Part shown: positions 34,301 through 44,475 of the stretch, in pieces
Position numbering within the stretch: the stretch's first letter is position 1
Layout: each line of letters opens with the position of its first letter
Source: Owenia fusiformis
Taxonomy: Eukaryota; Annelida; Polychaeta; Sabellida; Oweniidae
DNA length: 64,000 nt
Direction of reading: 5' to 3'
Assembly (NCBI GenBank): GCA_903813345.2
Contig: CAIIXF020000004.1
Location: forward strand, 23,065,985 to 23,129,984
The notes under the pieces: model-generated
The model's input: the letters and a program-made list of their open reading frames with translations, nothing else
The model's database searches: none
Told to the model about the DNA's origin: nothing
Translations under genes and position numbers: made by a program

Positions 34301-36612
34301 AGCTATTATTCACTTTAACTTTAACAATTTTATTAAAAAGCTAAGTTAGCAGTTGGTATTGCTAGAGATTTAGCACAGACTTTTAACATTTTGTTAGATA
34401 TATTGTCAGGCCCATCTGCTTTAGAAATGTCAAGATCTTTTAAAATTTTAAATACTTCGTCAGGAGTAGTTTTGATTTCCTGAAGAGTATGATGAGTTCT
34501 GGGTCTAAATATTGGAGTGTAATTCTCTGGAATAGTGACAATGTTCTTGCTTACAAAGTATTTCATTAAAACATTTGCTTTATCAGAGCTGGTGGCTGCT
34601 GATAAGTTGGAATTGGGATCAAATAAAACCGGAATTGATGTAGCTTGATTTTTTCCAAGTAAGTCGCGAATCAAAGACCAGTAGTCAACAGAATGTTTGG
34701 AGGTGTTCTCAATTTTTTCCGAATTTTAAATTCATATTCAGATTTTGCTTCCAAAATCAATTTGTTCACTATCTTACTTTGAATTTTAAATTGCGTATGA
34801 TAGGTCAAAATGTTAGTAGATTTGTATTTATGGTGAAGTTTGTTTCTTTTATAAATCTCCTTTTTGATGTTATTGGAAAACCAAGGTTGATCATCATACC
34901 TGGTTGAAATAGTCTTATGAGATACATTTGTTTTAATTATATCTAGAAAAGTTCTAACAAAGAGCTCTGTTAACATTGTTGGTCAAAATAAAATCTCAGT
35001 TAGTTTCTGAAATTTTTTGATTCAGTAAGTCAGAGTCTTCTGTTTTGAAATGCCATAAGGTTTTCTTAATTGAGGGTTCTCTTGGAATTTTTACCCTAAC
35101 TTTGCTGACAATTGTACAGTGATCTGAGTTTCCAATTGGCGGGTCAACAGTAACAGATAGAAGATGATCAGAGTCAGTTATTAAAAGGTCAATGCATGAT
35201 TAAGAAACATTTGTAATCCGTGTAGGTTCATTTACCAACTGTTGTAGTCCTAGGTCAAATAGAATATTATTTAATTACAAGCCAGCTAAATTATCAATAT
35301 CGTTGTCGTACCAAAGTTTATTTCTGGCATTAAAGTCTCAATTTAATATTACACCATCTGTTGGTAGCAAAAGCACTTGAGAAATATTTAACTTTAAAGA
35401 ATCTAAGTAAAGTCTAGTTGCATCTGCTGACATTGATGGTGAGCGGTAGAAAAAAACAAACATAAAAACTTTATGTTGAGCCTTAACCTCTACCCAACAA
35501 TTTGCTAAATCGTGGGACATAAATGTATCACATACTTTAGCCTCAATACTATCATGTGACCATAACAAGAGACCTCTTCCCTCATTTGAAGCATACTTAG
35601 GTTCACCACATCCTCTTATGAAAAAATCTTTTGAGTTCAAATCTTCATCAGTGACATTGCCTGATTCACAAAGTGCTATCAGATGAAAGTCACCATTTAA
35701 TGCAAAATCTTACAAAAATGCTAACCTTGTCAGAGAATCTGCCTTCACACTATTTATATTTGTGAATAATATTTTGAAATCATCAACTGGGCAAGTATGT
35801 ATGTGACAGGTCATTATATAGTAAAAGGTCACGTGAATATCCAGGGCACTTTTTAAGGCACTCCGGGGCTGCGTTGACACTTGGCGGTATTTGGTCTTGG
35901 ACTTGTTAAAATGTTTATATCTAAGCATTTGGCGTGTTAAGGGCATTGGGGCTGCTTTGTGACCCTGGCCTCTGTAAGTCCAACCTTTTAAGCATAAAAC
36001 TATATATATACTGGGTGGTTACCACGATAGTATACCATTTATTTATTATTCGATAGTTAATTTAAACTTACTGTCTGTCCTTTTCCCTGGTCTACCCCTT
36101 TTTCCACGTCGTCCTGGTGGACCAGGTGGTCCTTGGACTGAAACGCCAGCTTCTCCTCTATCACCCTTTTCACCATCTGCACCAGGGAGACCATTCCGTC
36201 CAATGTCACCCTTATCTCCCTTCGGCCCCTTTGGACCATTTGCACCTGTCACACCGGGTTCCCCTTTAACCCCCCTCCTTCTATGAATACCACGCTGCCC
36301 ACGAACTCCCTTACATTTATCTTCACATTTCTCTTTCAACTGTGCAACTAGGGTTTTCAATTCGATGTCATTTTGTTTCAGCACAGCGATTTCCCTATCT
36401 TGGTCTCCTATGCGTTGTTGCTGTTCGTTAACCGTGACTGAAAGTGTTTCGACAGTTAATGTAAGTTGCGTGAAATCATCATCGGTTAGTGTCGCTCCAA
36501 CTTTAACTGTATAGAATTCTGTTGCGCTCAGTAGAGTTAGCCCAACTGCAATTAGAAAATATAGCATGATTCTTGTATTGCGATACGTTAATGAGCTAGT
36601 GTCGTCACTCAA
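28126..36612 (-). CDS. Gene D: collagen-TSP1-Na+/K+-ATPase beta ectodomain chimera (7 exons, predicted)
   Basis: Exons in transcript order are 36612-36072, 32494-32336, 31679-31644, 30642-30532, 29585-29410, 28868-28770 and 28365-28126. The total is 1362 nt, an exact multiple of three, giving 453 residues with no internal stop and GT/AG at every border. The first three exons are paralogous to gene E: hydrophobic N-terminus, coiled coil, Gly-X-Y repeat, TSP1 and a short linker. The last four encode the extracellular part of a Na+/K+-ATPase beta subunit with all six disulfide cysteines. The cytoplasmic/transmembrane exon of a normal beta gene is not seen between 30.66 and 36.6 kb. Alternative: two neighbouring genes, the beta gene having lost its 5' exons. 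Intron 1 carries a dead LINE. Confidence 0.6.
28770..28868 (-). CDS. Gene D exon 6: Na+/K+-ATPase beta segment
   Basis: 99 nt, phase 0 to 0. It encodes '[19 protein letters not shown]' and 'ITCHGE', with an N-glycosylation site (Asn-Val-Thr) and the fifth conserved cysteine. Beta subunits of other animals carry the same 'I..W.PEP' and 'C.GE' words. Confidence 0.88.
28972..29105. mobile_element. Palindromic MITE 'CCGGCCGAT' copy 2 (intron of gene D)
   Basis: The fold-back arms 'tggtcgcatttgttcggat' and 'tcggagcaaatat', with inner 'gaatattttgttcaa' as in copy 1. It is more diverged. Confidence 0.65.
29410..29585 (-). CDS. Gene D exon 5: Na+/K+-ATPase beta disulfide core
   Basis: 176 nt. It contains 'FIDCSYGAR', '[13 protein letters not shown]' and '[16 protein letters not shown]', the strongest beta-subunit signature in the locus. 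It carries cysteines 1 to 4 of the three conserved disulfides. Confidence 0.92.
30532..30642 (-). CDS. Gene D exon 4: first ectodomain exon of Na+/K+-ATPase beta
   Basis: 111 nt, phase 1 to 1. It encodes '[16 protein letters not shown]' and '[13 protein letters not shown]', matching the stretch right after the transmembrane helix in beta subunits. The split first codon becomes Ser when joined to the linker exon at 31644. A typical beta gene would have Gly there. Confidence 0.8.
30897..31015. mobile_element. Palindromic MITE 'CCGGCCGAT' copy 3
   Basis: The GC-rich fold-back 'gcgccggccgatga', 'tcatcggccgatg' and 'gggcgccgg', with flanking 'ggtcaca'. Borders approximate. Confidence 0.6.
31519..31612. 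mobile_element. Palindromic MITE 'CCGGCCGAT' copy 4
   Basis: A short copy between 'atgcccggg' and 'gtgaccaaggcat', with inner 'gccggccgac' and 'catcggccgggcgcc'. Confidence 0.65.
31644..31679 (-). CDS. Gene D exon 3: short Pro/Thr linker
   Basis: 36 nt, phase 1 to 1 ([12 protein letters not shown]). Its preceding intron ('ttatttt..aaat..atttggt.ttccga') is clearly homologous to the intron before the linker exon of gene E at 50285, so the exon belongs to the CILP-like gene plan. The acceptor is NAGNAG, allowing a one-residue alternative. Confidence 0.65.
32336..32494 (-). CDS. Gene D exon 2: thrombospondin type 1 domain
   Basis: 159 nt, phase 1 to 1. It encodes the canonical TSP1 pattern: 'WRKWSEW' for the Trp ladder, '[10 protein letters not shown]' and six cysteines ending 'CNTSPC'. 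TSP1 domains bind glycosaminoglycans or matrix partners and act outside the cell. Confidence 0.92.
32880..35960 (-). mobile_element. Degenerate LINE with endonuclease and reverse transcriptase, in intron 1 of gene D
   Basis: A minus-strand relic. Endonuclease pieces lie at 35946-35338 ('[10 protein letters not shown]', '[10 protein letters not shown]'), a pre-RT region at 34976-34333, an RT core at about 34230-34080 ('[17 protein letters not shown]', FADD), and the C-terminal part at 33980-32904, which ends with '[17 protein letters not shown]'. Several frameshifts are present. The segment with 'YRPIS...AFD' is deleted between 34333 and 34230. It is the same broad clade as 10486-12180, and inactive. 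Confidence 0.87.
36072..36612 (-). CDS. Gene D exon 1: signal/anchor, coiled coil, collagen-like repeat
   Basis: Residues 1-15 are polar and 16-33 are hydrophobic ([18 protein letters not shown]). It could be a type II anchor if the first Met is used, or a signal peptide if translation starts at Met16. Residues 45-98 form a coiled coil followed by a Cys-rich knot (KCEDKC). Residues 102-177 are Gly-X-Y triplets with a short interruption at 156-160. Donor 'gacagaca|gtaagt', phase 1. It is paralogous to gene E exon 1. Confidence 0.88.
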
Positions 36613-37750
36613 ACTGAAATGTGCCTAATCTTTTGGTCAGATGTATAACCTGTTTATGTTTACTAGTTCACTTTTTTTCTATTAATGATTAATGAACTGT
36701 TTAGTTAGTTTCCTTTGCTTATAAAGATGCACATCCCTTCTGTGTAGTTTCTAGAAACTCATCGTTGATAACTAAAATGCTAATCTCCTGCTCGAATAGA
36801 GCGTTTTGTTCCTTTCGATCTCTCTCTTACCAATTCACCATCGACGTGGACTTCCAGCGTGGTAACATAAACTACACACTTTGAAGCACACAGGCATCAA
36901 GGCGTAATAGTATGTACGTTCAGACTGAAATCACAAGCTAAATGAAAAACAGTTTTTGTCCCACATATGCTCAATAGTTCGTTATCTACATACATGTAGA
37001 TGCATTTTTAAGGAGAGCCGATAGTTCATGTTGTTATGTATATGTTGAAAAAACCAAAACGAAATACTGTTGGTTAATGGCTGACTACTTTGAATTTCAC
37101 TTGTCCATTCTTAAGTTTCTAAAGTTGATGATACAGTTATTAAAAGCTTATTAATGATGCTTTTAGTTTTAGTAATTTCAAATATTTATACACCGGTGTC
37201 ATGTAAAATTACCATGTAAAATAAGTTATTTTAAAGTTAAAATTATCCAATATAAACATTAACAAGTTATACGGTAGATACCAAACTGTTTTACTTTAGT
37301 AAAATTACCTATTATAAATAAGTAATTTTGCATGACACAGATTTAAAAATCTAGTCTAAAGTAAAGGGCTAGCTCCTTTCAGTTTAACTTTACGTATCGT
37401 ATCGCTTGTCAAAGTCAAATGTCTATCATGTCTATTGAATAAACGCACCGAACGGAACTTGATTATTTAAAGAATAGTGTCAAGGGTGATGGTCTCACTT
37501 GAAGTTCGGGTTTCAGTTAAGGCGAATGTCATAAATTGACCATCTTGAGTTCAATTTCCAAAATGGCTTTCATTTGGTAGACTCATATGGTGAGAAAGCT
37601 GATTTCTCAAAAATGAGTAATAAGTTAGTAATCAATTTTGCAAAGGGGAGGGACAATTTCTATAGTCTCAAAACCAAAACGCGCATGCGCAAATTGTACC
37701 TAGTTGGTAAATTACCTGTAAATGTCTGAAAATCTAGTAATAATATATTA
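36613..37750. other. Upstream region of gene D; no gene seen
   Basis: Probably contains the gene D promoter. No TATA box or other element can be named with confidence. Confidence 0.4.
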
Positions 37751-40700
37751 GACAGGTTCCAATTCAAATAATTCAAGTTTTTGAGGCATTTTTTAGAAAA
37801 AGCAACAGACCTATTTTTACTAGATCAGTTTTTCATGCTGATAATGATATTAAAAGATGACAGCTCAACGGGGTGGTCACGACACTAAATTTTGGCATTT
37901 TTACCCCCCTAGGAAAATATTCTAGGGGGTACTATGAAACTAGTTCATAACTCAAAGGATATATGAGCTATTGTTCTAAGTTGTACACCATACATTGCTA
38001 GTACAAAATGAATACTATCCTAAAGTTATGGGTTGATACCCTTATTGGTCTCAGAAAAATAAAAAAAAAACAGGAAAAAGATACCAATTTTTGTCTTGCC
38101 AATTTTATATTTGTAGCTTCAAGCACAATATGAGAGCTTAAACAGCTCATAGTAGTATTTTAAAAACATTTCCAAGCTATGTGTGGTATTGTAATACATC
38201 TATTTTAGTTATGAAGTACTATTTTGTAATTTTAATATGACTTTATAGTGCCCTACCCCTGGAAAATTGAAGAAAGTGGATGTGGTGAATTTTATCATTT
38301 TGCAGCATTAAGTTAGAAACATGTATTGATAGACACCAAATCAATAAATTCATACCATCATCAAATGTTAGGTGACATTCTAATTCATTTATTACTAGAA
38401 TATAGGACTTAAGATATTTTATATGTAAGTTTTTAATTAAGTACATGTATCATAATGAAATCTAGTGTAACCACATACTAGAGAGGTTGGCATACAGTCT
38501 GGACATTGACATAAAGTCTAAACATTATAATCATCAATTGATCTCATTTGAGCAACTAGACTATGGTGGTCATCATGCACAAGTAATGTACAGTAGAACC
38601 TGCTAAGTGGAACACCTCCGTAAGTGAAACACCTCCCAAGTGGAACGCCTTTTCAAAGTCCCGTTTTAAAAACCCATTGACTTAATGTTAATTGAACCTC
38701 TGTAAGTGGAACACCTCCAAACTTGAACAGTGAACACCCCATATTGAAAAAATTAACCTGCTAAGTGGAACAGTCAATTTCCATAGATTTCAATATTGAT
38801 ATATGTAAACAGAATTAATCTCCTTCAATGATATCTGGGTATGAAAACAGGTAATACTGTGATAATTGGCAAATTAGGATTTTAATGGATTAACCTCCTG
38901 TAGAGGTCAACATGTGATGCAACCAATAATTAATTTGATAATCAGCAAATTAGGATTTCATAAGATTTTCATTCAGAAAATTGGATTAACCTCCTGTAGA
39001 ACTGGACACGTGATGCTACCACTAATTAATATCCCTTGCTGTTTGTTTCAAACTTAATAAGTAAGATTAAAAATGTCATTTAAAAACAATTGAATTATTA
39101 GCAGTAGGAACAAGTCTTTCAAACTTAATTCCTTGTACCTGAGACTGGCACAATTAGGAGGATTAAGAATGTCAGAAAACATTTTTGGCAGAATGAGGAG
39201 GATTAAGAATGTCAGATACCTTTTTGAGTAAAATAAATGGATTATTAATGGTATATACCTGCCCTGTAATGAAGGGAGAATCATATTTCCAATGATACAT
39301 ATAAATCCTATATTTGATCTTGTATGTTCCCTGCGAACCCAATACCTCCGTAAGTGGGACACCTTCTAAGTGGAACACTTTGTGGCAGAATGGAGTGTTC
39401 CACTTACACAGGTTCTACTGTATTTACATAATAATGTTATAAAGGAGCATGTAGGTTATCGCAAACAACTTCAGACAATTCTAACTTGAATTATGAATAT
39501 TTTCTGACCATGAACATGGGTATATCTTTTAGATCTATTCATTATCTTCAAGAAAAGTAAATATAATGATTAATGAGACCTAAGTGATATTAAAGGGAAT
39601 GGCCCAATCAACATACTTTTTACTAAAAATGTTGACCTAATTTTCACCAAAGATGCAACCTTTAATTATATTGTTGAATGCATAATTAGAATATGCTTTG
39701 AGACATGTTCTATTTCCTAAGAGGAAAAGTGGATTGTTCCAGGGACTTTAAAGACACTGAATTTAAATGACCAAAATGAACTGAAACCAATGAGCACTCA
39801 TGAAGGATATCTACCCAAATATTGCTAATGCTAAAAGTGCCAAGAAACAAACAACAATGAAGGACTTTTTCAAGCTAAAGTAAAGCAGTGTTATGTAACC
39901 ATAAAATGAGATAAGTCATTTAATAAGCATAAGATTTTGTACAAGACTATCATATACTTATTCAGTGTATTACAAAGTTTTCGCCAAAATTAAAGAGTTA
40001 TTTTTCTAAAAATAATGAAATTGTTCAAAATGTAAATAAAACATAGCATATACATGTAGGCTATAGGCCTATTGTAGAATAAACTCATCAACAACATGTA
40101 TTGTTTTCTGACTAAGTATTAAGTGTTCAATATAGTGGACTGAACAATGAAAATCCCCCCCCCCCCCCCCGACCAACAATATCCTCTAAATTTGAACACC
40201 TGCCAATTTGAACGCTTTTGGCTGGTCCCATGGGTGTTAGGATTAGACAGGTTTTACTGTATTTAGAATTAAAAATATGAAGAGAATGACACCAACCCTA
40301 TATTCATGGGAATAGTTAACCATTGTAAAGCTACTCATGGTTAACTGACAGAATTGATTGTATCTTCAACTAAGAAGACAATAAAATGTTAAAACCAGAA
40401 GAAAACCACACCAACTTTCTTCTATTTACCAGGGGTAGGGCACTATAAAGTCATATTAAAATTACAAAATAGTACTTCATCACTATAATAGATGTATTAC
40501 AATATCACACATAGCTTGGGAATGTTGTTAGAATACTAGGTATTCTAATTCTATTGTATTAGAATACTAGGGTAGTATTCATCTCTGTACTAACAATGTA
40601 TGCTGTAGAATTCAGAACAATAGTTTATATATCCTTTGAGTTATGAACTAATATTATAGTACCCCCTAAAATAATTTCACAGGGGGGTAAAAACGCTAAA

Positions 40701-40850
40701 ATTCAGTGTCGTGACCACCCCGTTGAGCTGTCATCTTTTAATATCTTTATCAGCATGAAAAACTGATCCAGAAAAAATAGCTCTGTTGCTTTTTCTAAAA
40801 AATGCCTCAAAAACCCTTTCCCTTGAGATATTCTGAAATTGGAACCTGTC
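37751..40850. mobile_element. 3.1-kb element with long terminal inverted repeats (GACAGGTTCCAATT)
   Basis: The ends are TA|GACAGGTTCCAATT and its inverse, with TA on both sides. The arms are about 450-530 bp (37751-38280 and 40425-40850) and share 'aaagatgacagctcaacggg', 'gtggtcacgacact' and 'agtgccctacccctgg' in reverse. No protein-coding frame is seen. A Tigger-like element (38591-39420) is nested inside, and a poly-C run lies at about 40157-40172. Confidence 0.82.
38591..39420. mobile_element. Tigger/pogo-like non-autonomous element
   Basis: 830 bp, TA|CAGTAGAACCTG...CAGGTTCTACTG|TA. The ends and TA target match the pogo/Tigger group of Tc1/mariner. Internal 'taagtggaacacc' words repeat near both ends. 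A related right end (CAGGTTTTACTG|TA) lies at about 40258. Confidence 0.8.
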
Positions 40851-42022
40851 TATATAACAAACATTTGGGACATACGTACATGTATCATATTTATGACCAA
40901 CTAGTCTTGCTGAATTGTAATTGTAACCTGGTATTTCAAGAAACCGGAATCCATTTATTGTAACTAACTTTTGCTACCATTCCCTCAGTTCTCGAATTAC
41001 ATGAACACATGAAGTTAACATCCTGTAGTGTTAAAACCATTCCTTTTTATTTTGGTACCCTGCATACGTTAAGACAACCGTATCCTGTATATGGGACAAA
41101 ACTAACAGGTTTTTAAAAATACTTCATGCGTCTTACATTTTCTAGTGTACATTCCAAGCTGTTTATGTCGATCGTTCTTTTTACCTACATTGACTTCGCC
41201 CTTTAAATATGTTTTGAATAAAACCATAACTTTTAGTCAGATTCACATATGAAAAACAAAATCAAATCATTATTTTGAGATACATCCCTAGAAAGTCAGA
41301 GTATGTCAATATTGAACTTATTTAAGCATAAATTACACATTAATTAATCTTGAAGAAACACATCAACCTTGTACACTTGAACTAAATGTCATTTTTCACT
41401 TTTATTTGATATATCTACAAATTACACCTACGCTAAGAGGAGGGAAAGAGATTTAGCGATGACTGACATAATACATCTCTTGCGTACCACCTTCGTTTGC
41501 GCAAATTCTCACCATTCGAACAAAGCGCGTCGTCGTGATGTTTTAATCGATGTAAACATAATCCTTACATATTTCTTTATCTTAATTTGAAAAACCAAGC
41601 TATGCTATTGGTATAATACGCCAGGAATCAACATAATATTATTCGAAGCGTTATTAGAAAATTTTGAATCTGCCATTTTTGTTTATTGATTTGGACCAAT
41701 CAGAGGTGTATGTCATCTCAATACAGGTTTACATTATAAGCGTATGTCATCTTTGAACTCTGGTGTTAATCCCCCTCGGACCTACGCTCATTTTGGTGAT
41801 TTTACAAAGTTACGCGACACAACACACATGTTAGCGTTATCATGTTTATGTAAAGGATTCCTTAATTGGTTATGATTTTTTAAACATTTTTTCTAAAAAT
41901 GTTTTCAACCAAGCGCAAAGCTCCATCTAGGTGCAAACTAGGCGGAGTTAGAGTTCTGCTTGGTACAGCGCCTTTAGAAAATCCATTTGCAGTTTATTTA
42001 CGGTCTGATTGATGTTTATACG
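40851..42022. other. Intergenic, no gene seen
   Basis: AT-rich sequence between the long-TIR element and the LTR element. No exon or repeat structure is recognised. Confidence 0.45.
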
Positions 42023-42437
42023 TGTAATGTCCGGGGCTAAGGCCGTGGGTGGCAATAATATAAAGTCAACAGAAAAGTAATATAAAATATGATAAAAACA
42101 AATCTATTTCGATTCTTCAAAAAGCATGTTCTGTACAGTCTATGTATAAGCAATAACTGAGGCTGGGCCAACACCCAAACTCAAGTGAGTGAGTGTGTTT
42201 TCCATATATGGAAGTGACACAATACAAAACAACATTGAACATACAACATGAAAAGCTAAAAACTGGTTTGAAACATTAGAAAGTGAAAAGGCAAGGCATG
42301 GCAAACAAGAGGATTAAAACATTTGTCACTGATACAATAGTAAGCTAGGGACCTGTTAAACTGAGAATAAGTGAAATATAAAGGATTGATCAATATGAAA
42401 AGTGAGAAATATAAAATATGAAAATGGCCATGTTACA
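42023..42437 (-). repeat. 3' LTR
   Basis: 415 bp, TG...CA. It has an extra 10 bp ('aacattgaac') relative to the 5' LTR. No polypurine tract is evident next to its inner edge (42438-42480). Confidence 0.9.
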
Positions 42438-42689
42438 TCCACGCGGACAACGTCTAAATGCGTCCCGCATTTACCTTAAGTAGATAAATACAAAATACAT
42501 AAAGGAAAGATTTGTAGCAATTTAAAATTATGTAACACATCTGTATAAAAATGAGCATATTCCTCCCCTAATAACATCCACAATGGTCAACATTATAAAG
42601 CAAGGTATAACATAATTCTAAAGTATAAAATGTTGACAAGTTAAATGAAAAGCCATTGAAGTACCAAAAAACATGTTAAGTAAAATCAT

Positions 42690-42870
42690 TTTAGGCTTAA
42701 TTAACACCATGTAAGGCAAAATATAACACCATATAGGCAAATGCACACCATAAAAGGCTGAGTATATGCACCATAAAAGGCTTTAGTACCATAAAGGCTA
42801 GTTACTTTACACCATAAGGCTTGAACACCATAGGCAGTTAAATGAACACCATAACTGGCTAATAAATAAA
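42690..42870 (-). repeat. Cluster of short repeats (A)CACCATAAAAGGC
   Basis: At least eight spaced copies of CACCAT-A(n)-GGC (plus-strand reading) at roughly 20-30-bp intervals with variable A length, inside the LTR element. Function unknown. Confidence 0.75.
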
Positions 42871-43175
42871 CATCAATTTAAGACAAATACACCATGACGA
42901 TTGATTACTCAATAGGTTTGATTGGCACATTGTGGTAAAAGGCTAGTCACTAACGATATATGTATATCTGATGTCATGACAGTCAATTGAAGATAAGTAT
43001 CGCAGAATATAAACAAATATGTGAGAATGTCATGATTGCACCATGGTCACATCTATACAGTTCAACAATGCAGTTTAAGGTTGTGAAGATGATCATAAAA
43101 TAGTAAATATGCATAAGTTGCAGAAGTTATACACATCTCTTGTAGTTGTAGGTCACGACGAAACATATCCTCAAA

Positions 43176-44036
43176 TCAAACATCAAAGAGTATGGGTTTG
43201 TGTTGATTTGGTGTCTTTCCCTTCCAAAATAGATGTTCTCCTAATTGTTTCCATAAAGTTGAAGATTCAGTTGGTCCCACTCGAGTTATAATTTGATCCA
43301 ATTTTTCCTGCTGCGTTTTTATCACTGTTTTATATATTTCCATAGTTTCGGATTGTTCCTTGAGTTGATTCCTGATATCAATGATTGTATTTAGATGTTT
43401 ATCACTGGTAACGGTCAATATGTATAATCTCACCTCAGAATCCGTCAGATCAGATTTCAGTTTGGAGATGGTTTGATCATCCATAGTTGTGCGATCAGAA
43501 TATTCCTGTAAGTCCCTGCGTAATTCTTGGATCTCTTTGTCTCGAGCTTTCATGTCAGCCAAATTTTTAACCTTCAGTGATTCTAGTTCCATGATCCGTT
43601 CCTTGTATATTCTGTTTCCATTCTTCTGTCCATATAATTCACTCTCTATGCGTTTGTAGTTGTCCATGTTGTATTTATAAACATCCATATTTACAGTTTC
43701 TGTTTGACAATGTTTATTATGTTGCTTTGGTCGCTCATTTGATTTTAAAAGTTTTGTTTGTGTTGAAGCAGACTTGAATGCCTTCATAAAATTCTCCTGG
43801 AGTCTCGGATAATCCTGATGATCTTTATCACGATGTCCATAAATTTGGCATTTTGAACAGAAATACCTGGCATTTTTGAATAGTTCACATTGTCGCTTGG
43901 TGTGGTTTGTAGACTTACAGAACCAACATCGTTTTGTAAATTCCATTTTTGAAAAGTAATAATGTCCAATTATTCCTCTGTGTGTTACTGTCAAATATCC
44001 AAATTTATTACCCCACTTGTTGCTCACCAACACCAC
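43176..44036 (-). CDS. Gag-like zinc-knuckle and coiled-coil protein of the LTR element
   Basis: 286 residues. A CCHC knuckle (Cys-x2-Cys-x4-His-x4-Cys, 'CWFCKSTNHTKRQC') and a second variant knuckle ending in His ('CSKCQIYGHRDKDH') lie near the N-terminus. They are followed by a long charged coiled coil. A normal Gag has capsid first and knuckles last, so this order is unusual; a capsid domain is not seen. A second Met (MEFTKR) lies just before the first knuckle. It probably binds element RNA (inference). Confidence 0.75.
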   Translation of the reverse strand: MVLVSNKWGNKFGYLTVTHRGIIGHYYFSKMEFTKRCWFCKSTNHTKRQCELFKNARYFCSKCQIYGHRDKDHQDYPRLQENFMKAFKSASTQTKLLKSNERPKQHNKHCQTETVNMDVYKYNMDNYKRIESELYGQKNGNRIYKERIMELESLKVKNLADMKARDKEIQELRRDLQEYSDRTTMDDQTISKLKSDLTDSEVRLYILTVTSDKHLNTIIDIRNQLKEQSETMEIYKTVIKTQQEKLDQIITRVGPTESSTLWKQLGEHLFWKGKTPNQHKPILFDV

Positions 44037-44050
44037 TTTACATCCTTGCC

Positions 44051-44069
44051 AACCCCACTCCTGGTACCA
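44051..44069 (-). promoter_or_regulatory. Primer binding site, tRNA-Leu type
   Basis: Plus-strand AACCCCACTCCTGGTACCA equals the 3' end of a eukaryotic tRNA-Leu (UAA type) including CCA, recalled from tRNA knowledge. The complementary minus strand lies one base from the 5' LTR edge, as expected for a primer binding site. Confidence 0.8.
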
Positions 44070-44070
44070 A

Positions 44071-44475
44071 TGTAATGTCCGGGGCTAAGGCCGTGGGTGG
44101 CAATAATATAAAGTCAACAGAAAAGTAATATAAAATATGATAAAAACAAATCTATTTCGATTCTTCAAAAAGCATGTTCTGTACAGTCTATGTATAAGCA
44201 ATAACTGAGGCTGGGCCAACACCCAAACTCAAGTGAGTGAGTGTGTTTTCCATATATGGAAGTGACACAATACAAAACATACAACATAAAAAGCTAAAAA
44301 CTGGTTTGAAACATTAGAAAGTGAAAAGGCAAGGCATGGCAAACAAGAGGATTAAAACATTTGTCACTGATACAATAGTAAGCTAGGGACCTGTTAAACT
44401 GAGAATAAGTGAAATATAAAGGATTGATCAATATGAAAAGTGAGAAATATAAAATATGAAAATGGCCATGTTACA
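44071..44475 (-). repeat. 5' LTR
   Basis: 405 bp, nearly identical to 42023-42437. It should hold the promoter of the element on the minus strand. Confidence 0.9.

Larger units (their letters stand above)
42023..44475 (-). mobile_element. Non-autonomous LTR retrotransposon (2.45 kb)
   Basis: Two direct LTRs (42023-42437 and 44071-44475) start TGTAATGTCC and end CCATGTTACA. They are nearly identical except for a 10-bp indel, so the insertion is recent. The TACG target duplication flanks both sides. The 5' LTR is the right one. A primer binding site (44051-44069) and a zinc-knuckle ORF follow on the minus strand. No protease, reverse transcriptase or integrase is encoded, so it must rely on proteins supplied in trans. 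Confidence 0.9.

Noticed and set aside
36057-36245. Alternative-frame open stretch over the collagen repeat of gene D (also 51209-51442 and 51460-51756 in E)
   Set aside because: Gly-X-Y repeats give open shadow frames; the true frame is the one with signal peptide and coiled coil.
36510-36570. Resemblance of the gene D N-terminal 'LLSATEFYT' to the end of the ATPase-beta transmembrane segment
   Set aside because: Gene E has the same N-terminus without any beta domain, so the similarity is best taken as chance.
42690-42870. Possible CRISPR-like array
   Set aside because: Repeats are too short and irregular, inside a eukaryotic LTR element; no Cas genes and a eukaryotic context.
44051-44069. 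Possible tRNA gene fragment
   Set aside because: Only the 3' acceptor end including CCA, directly next to an LTR, which is the expected primer binding site and not a tRNA gene.
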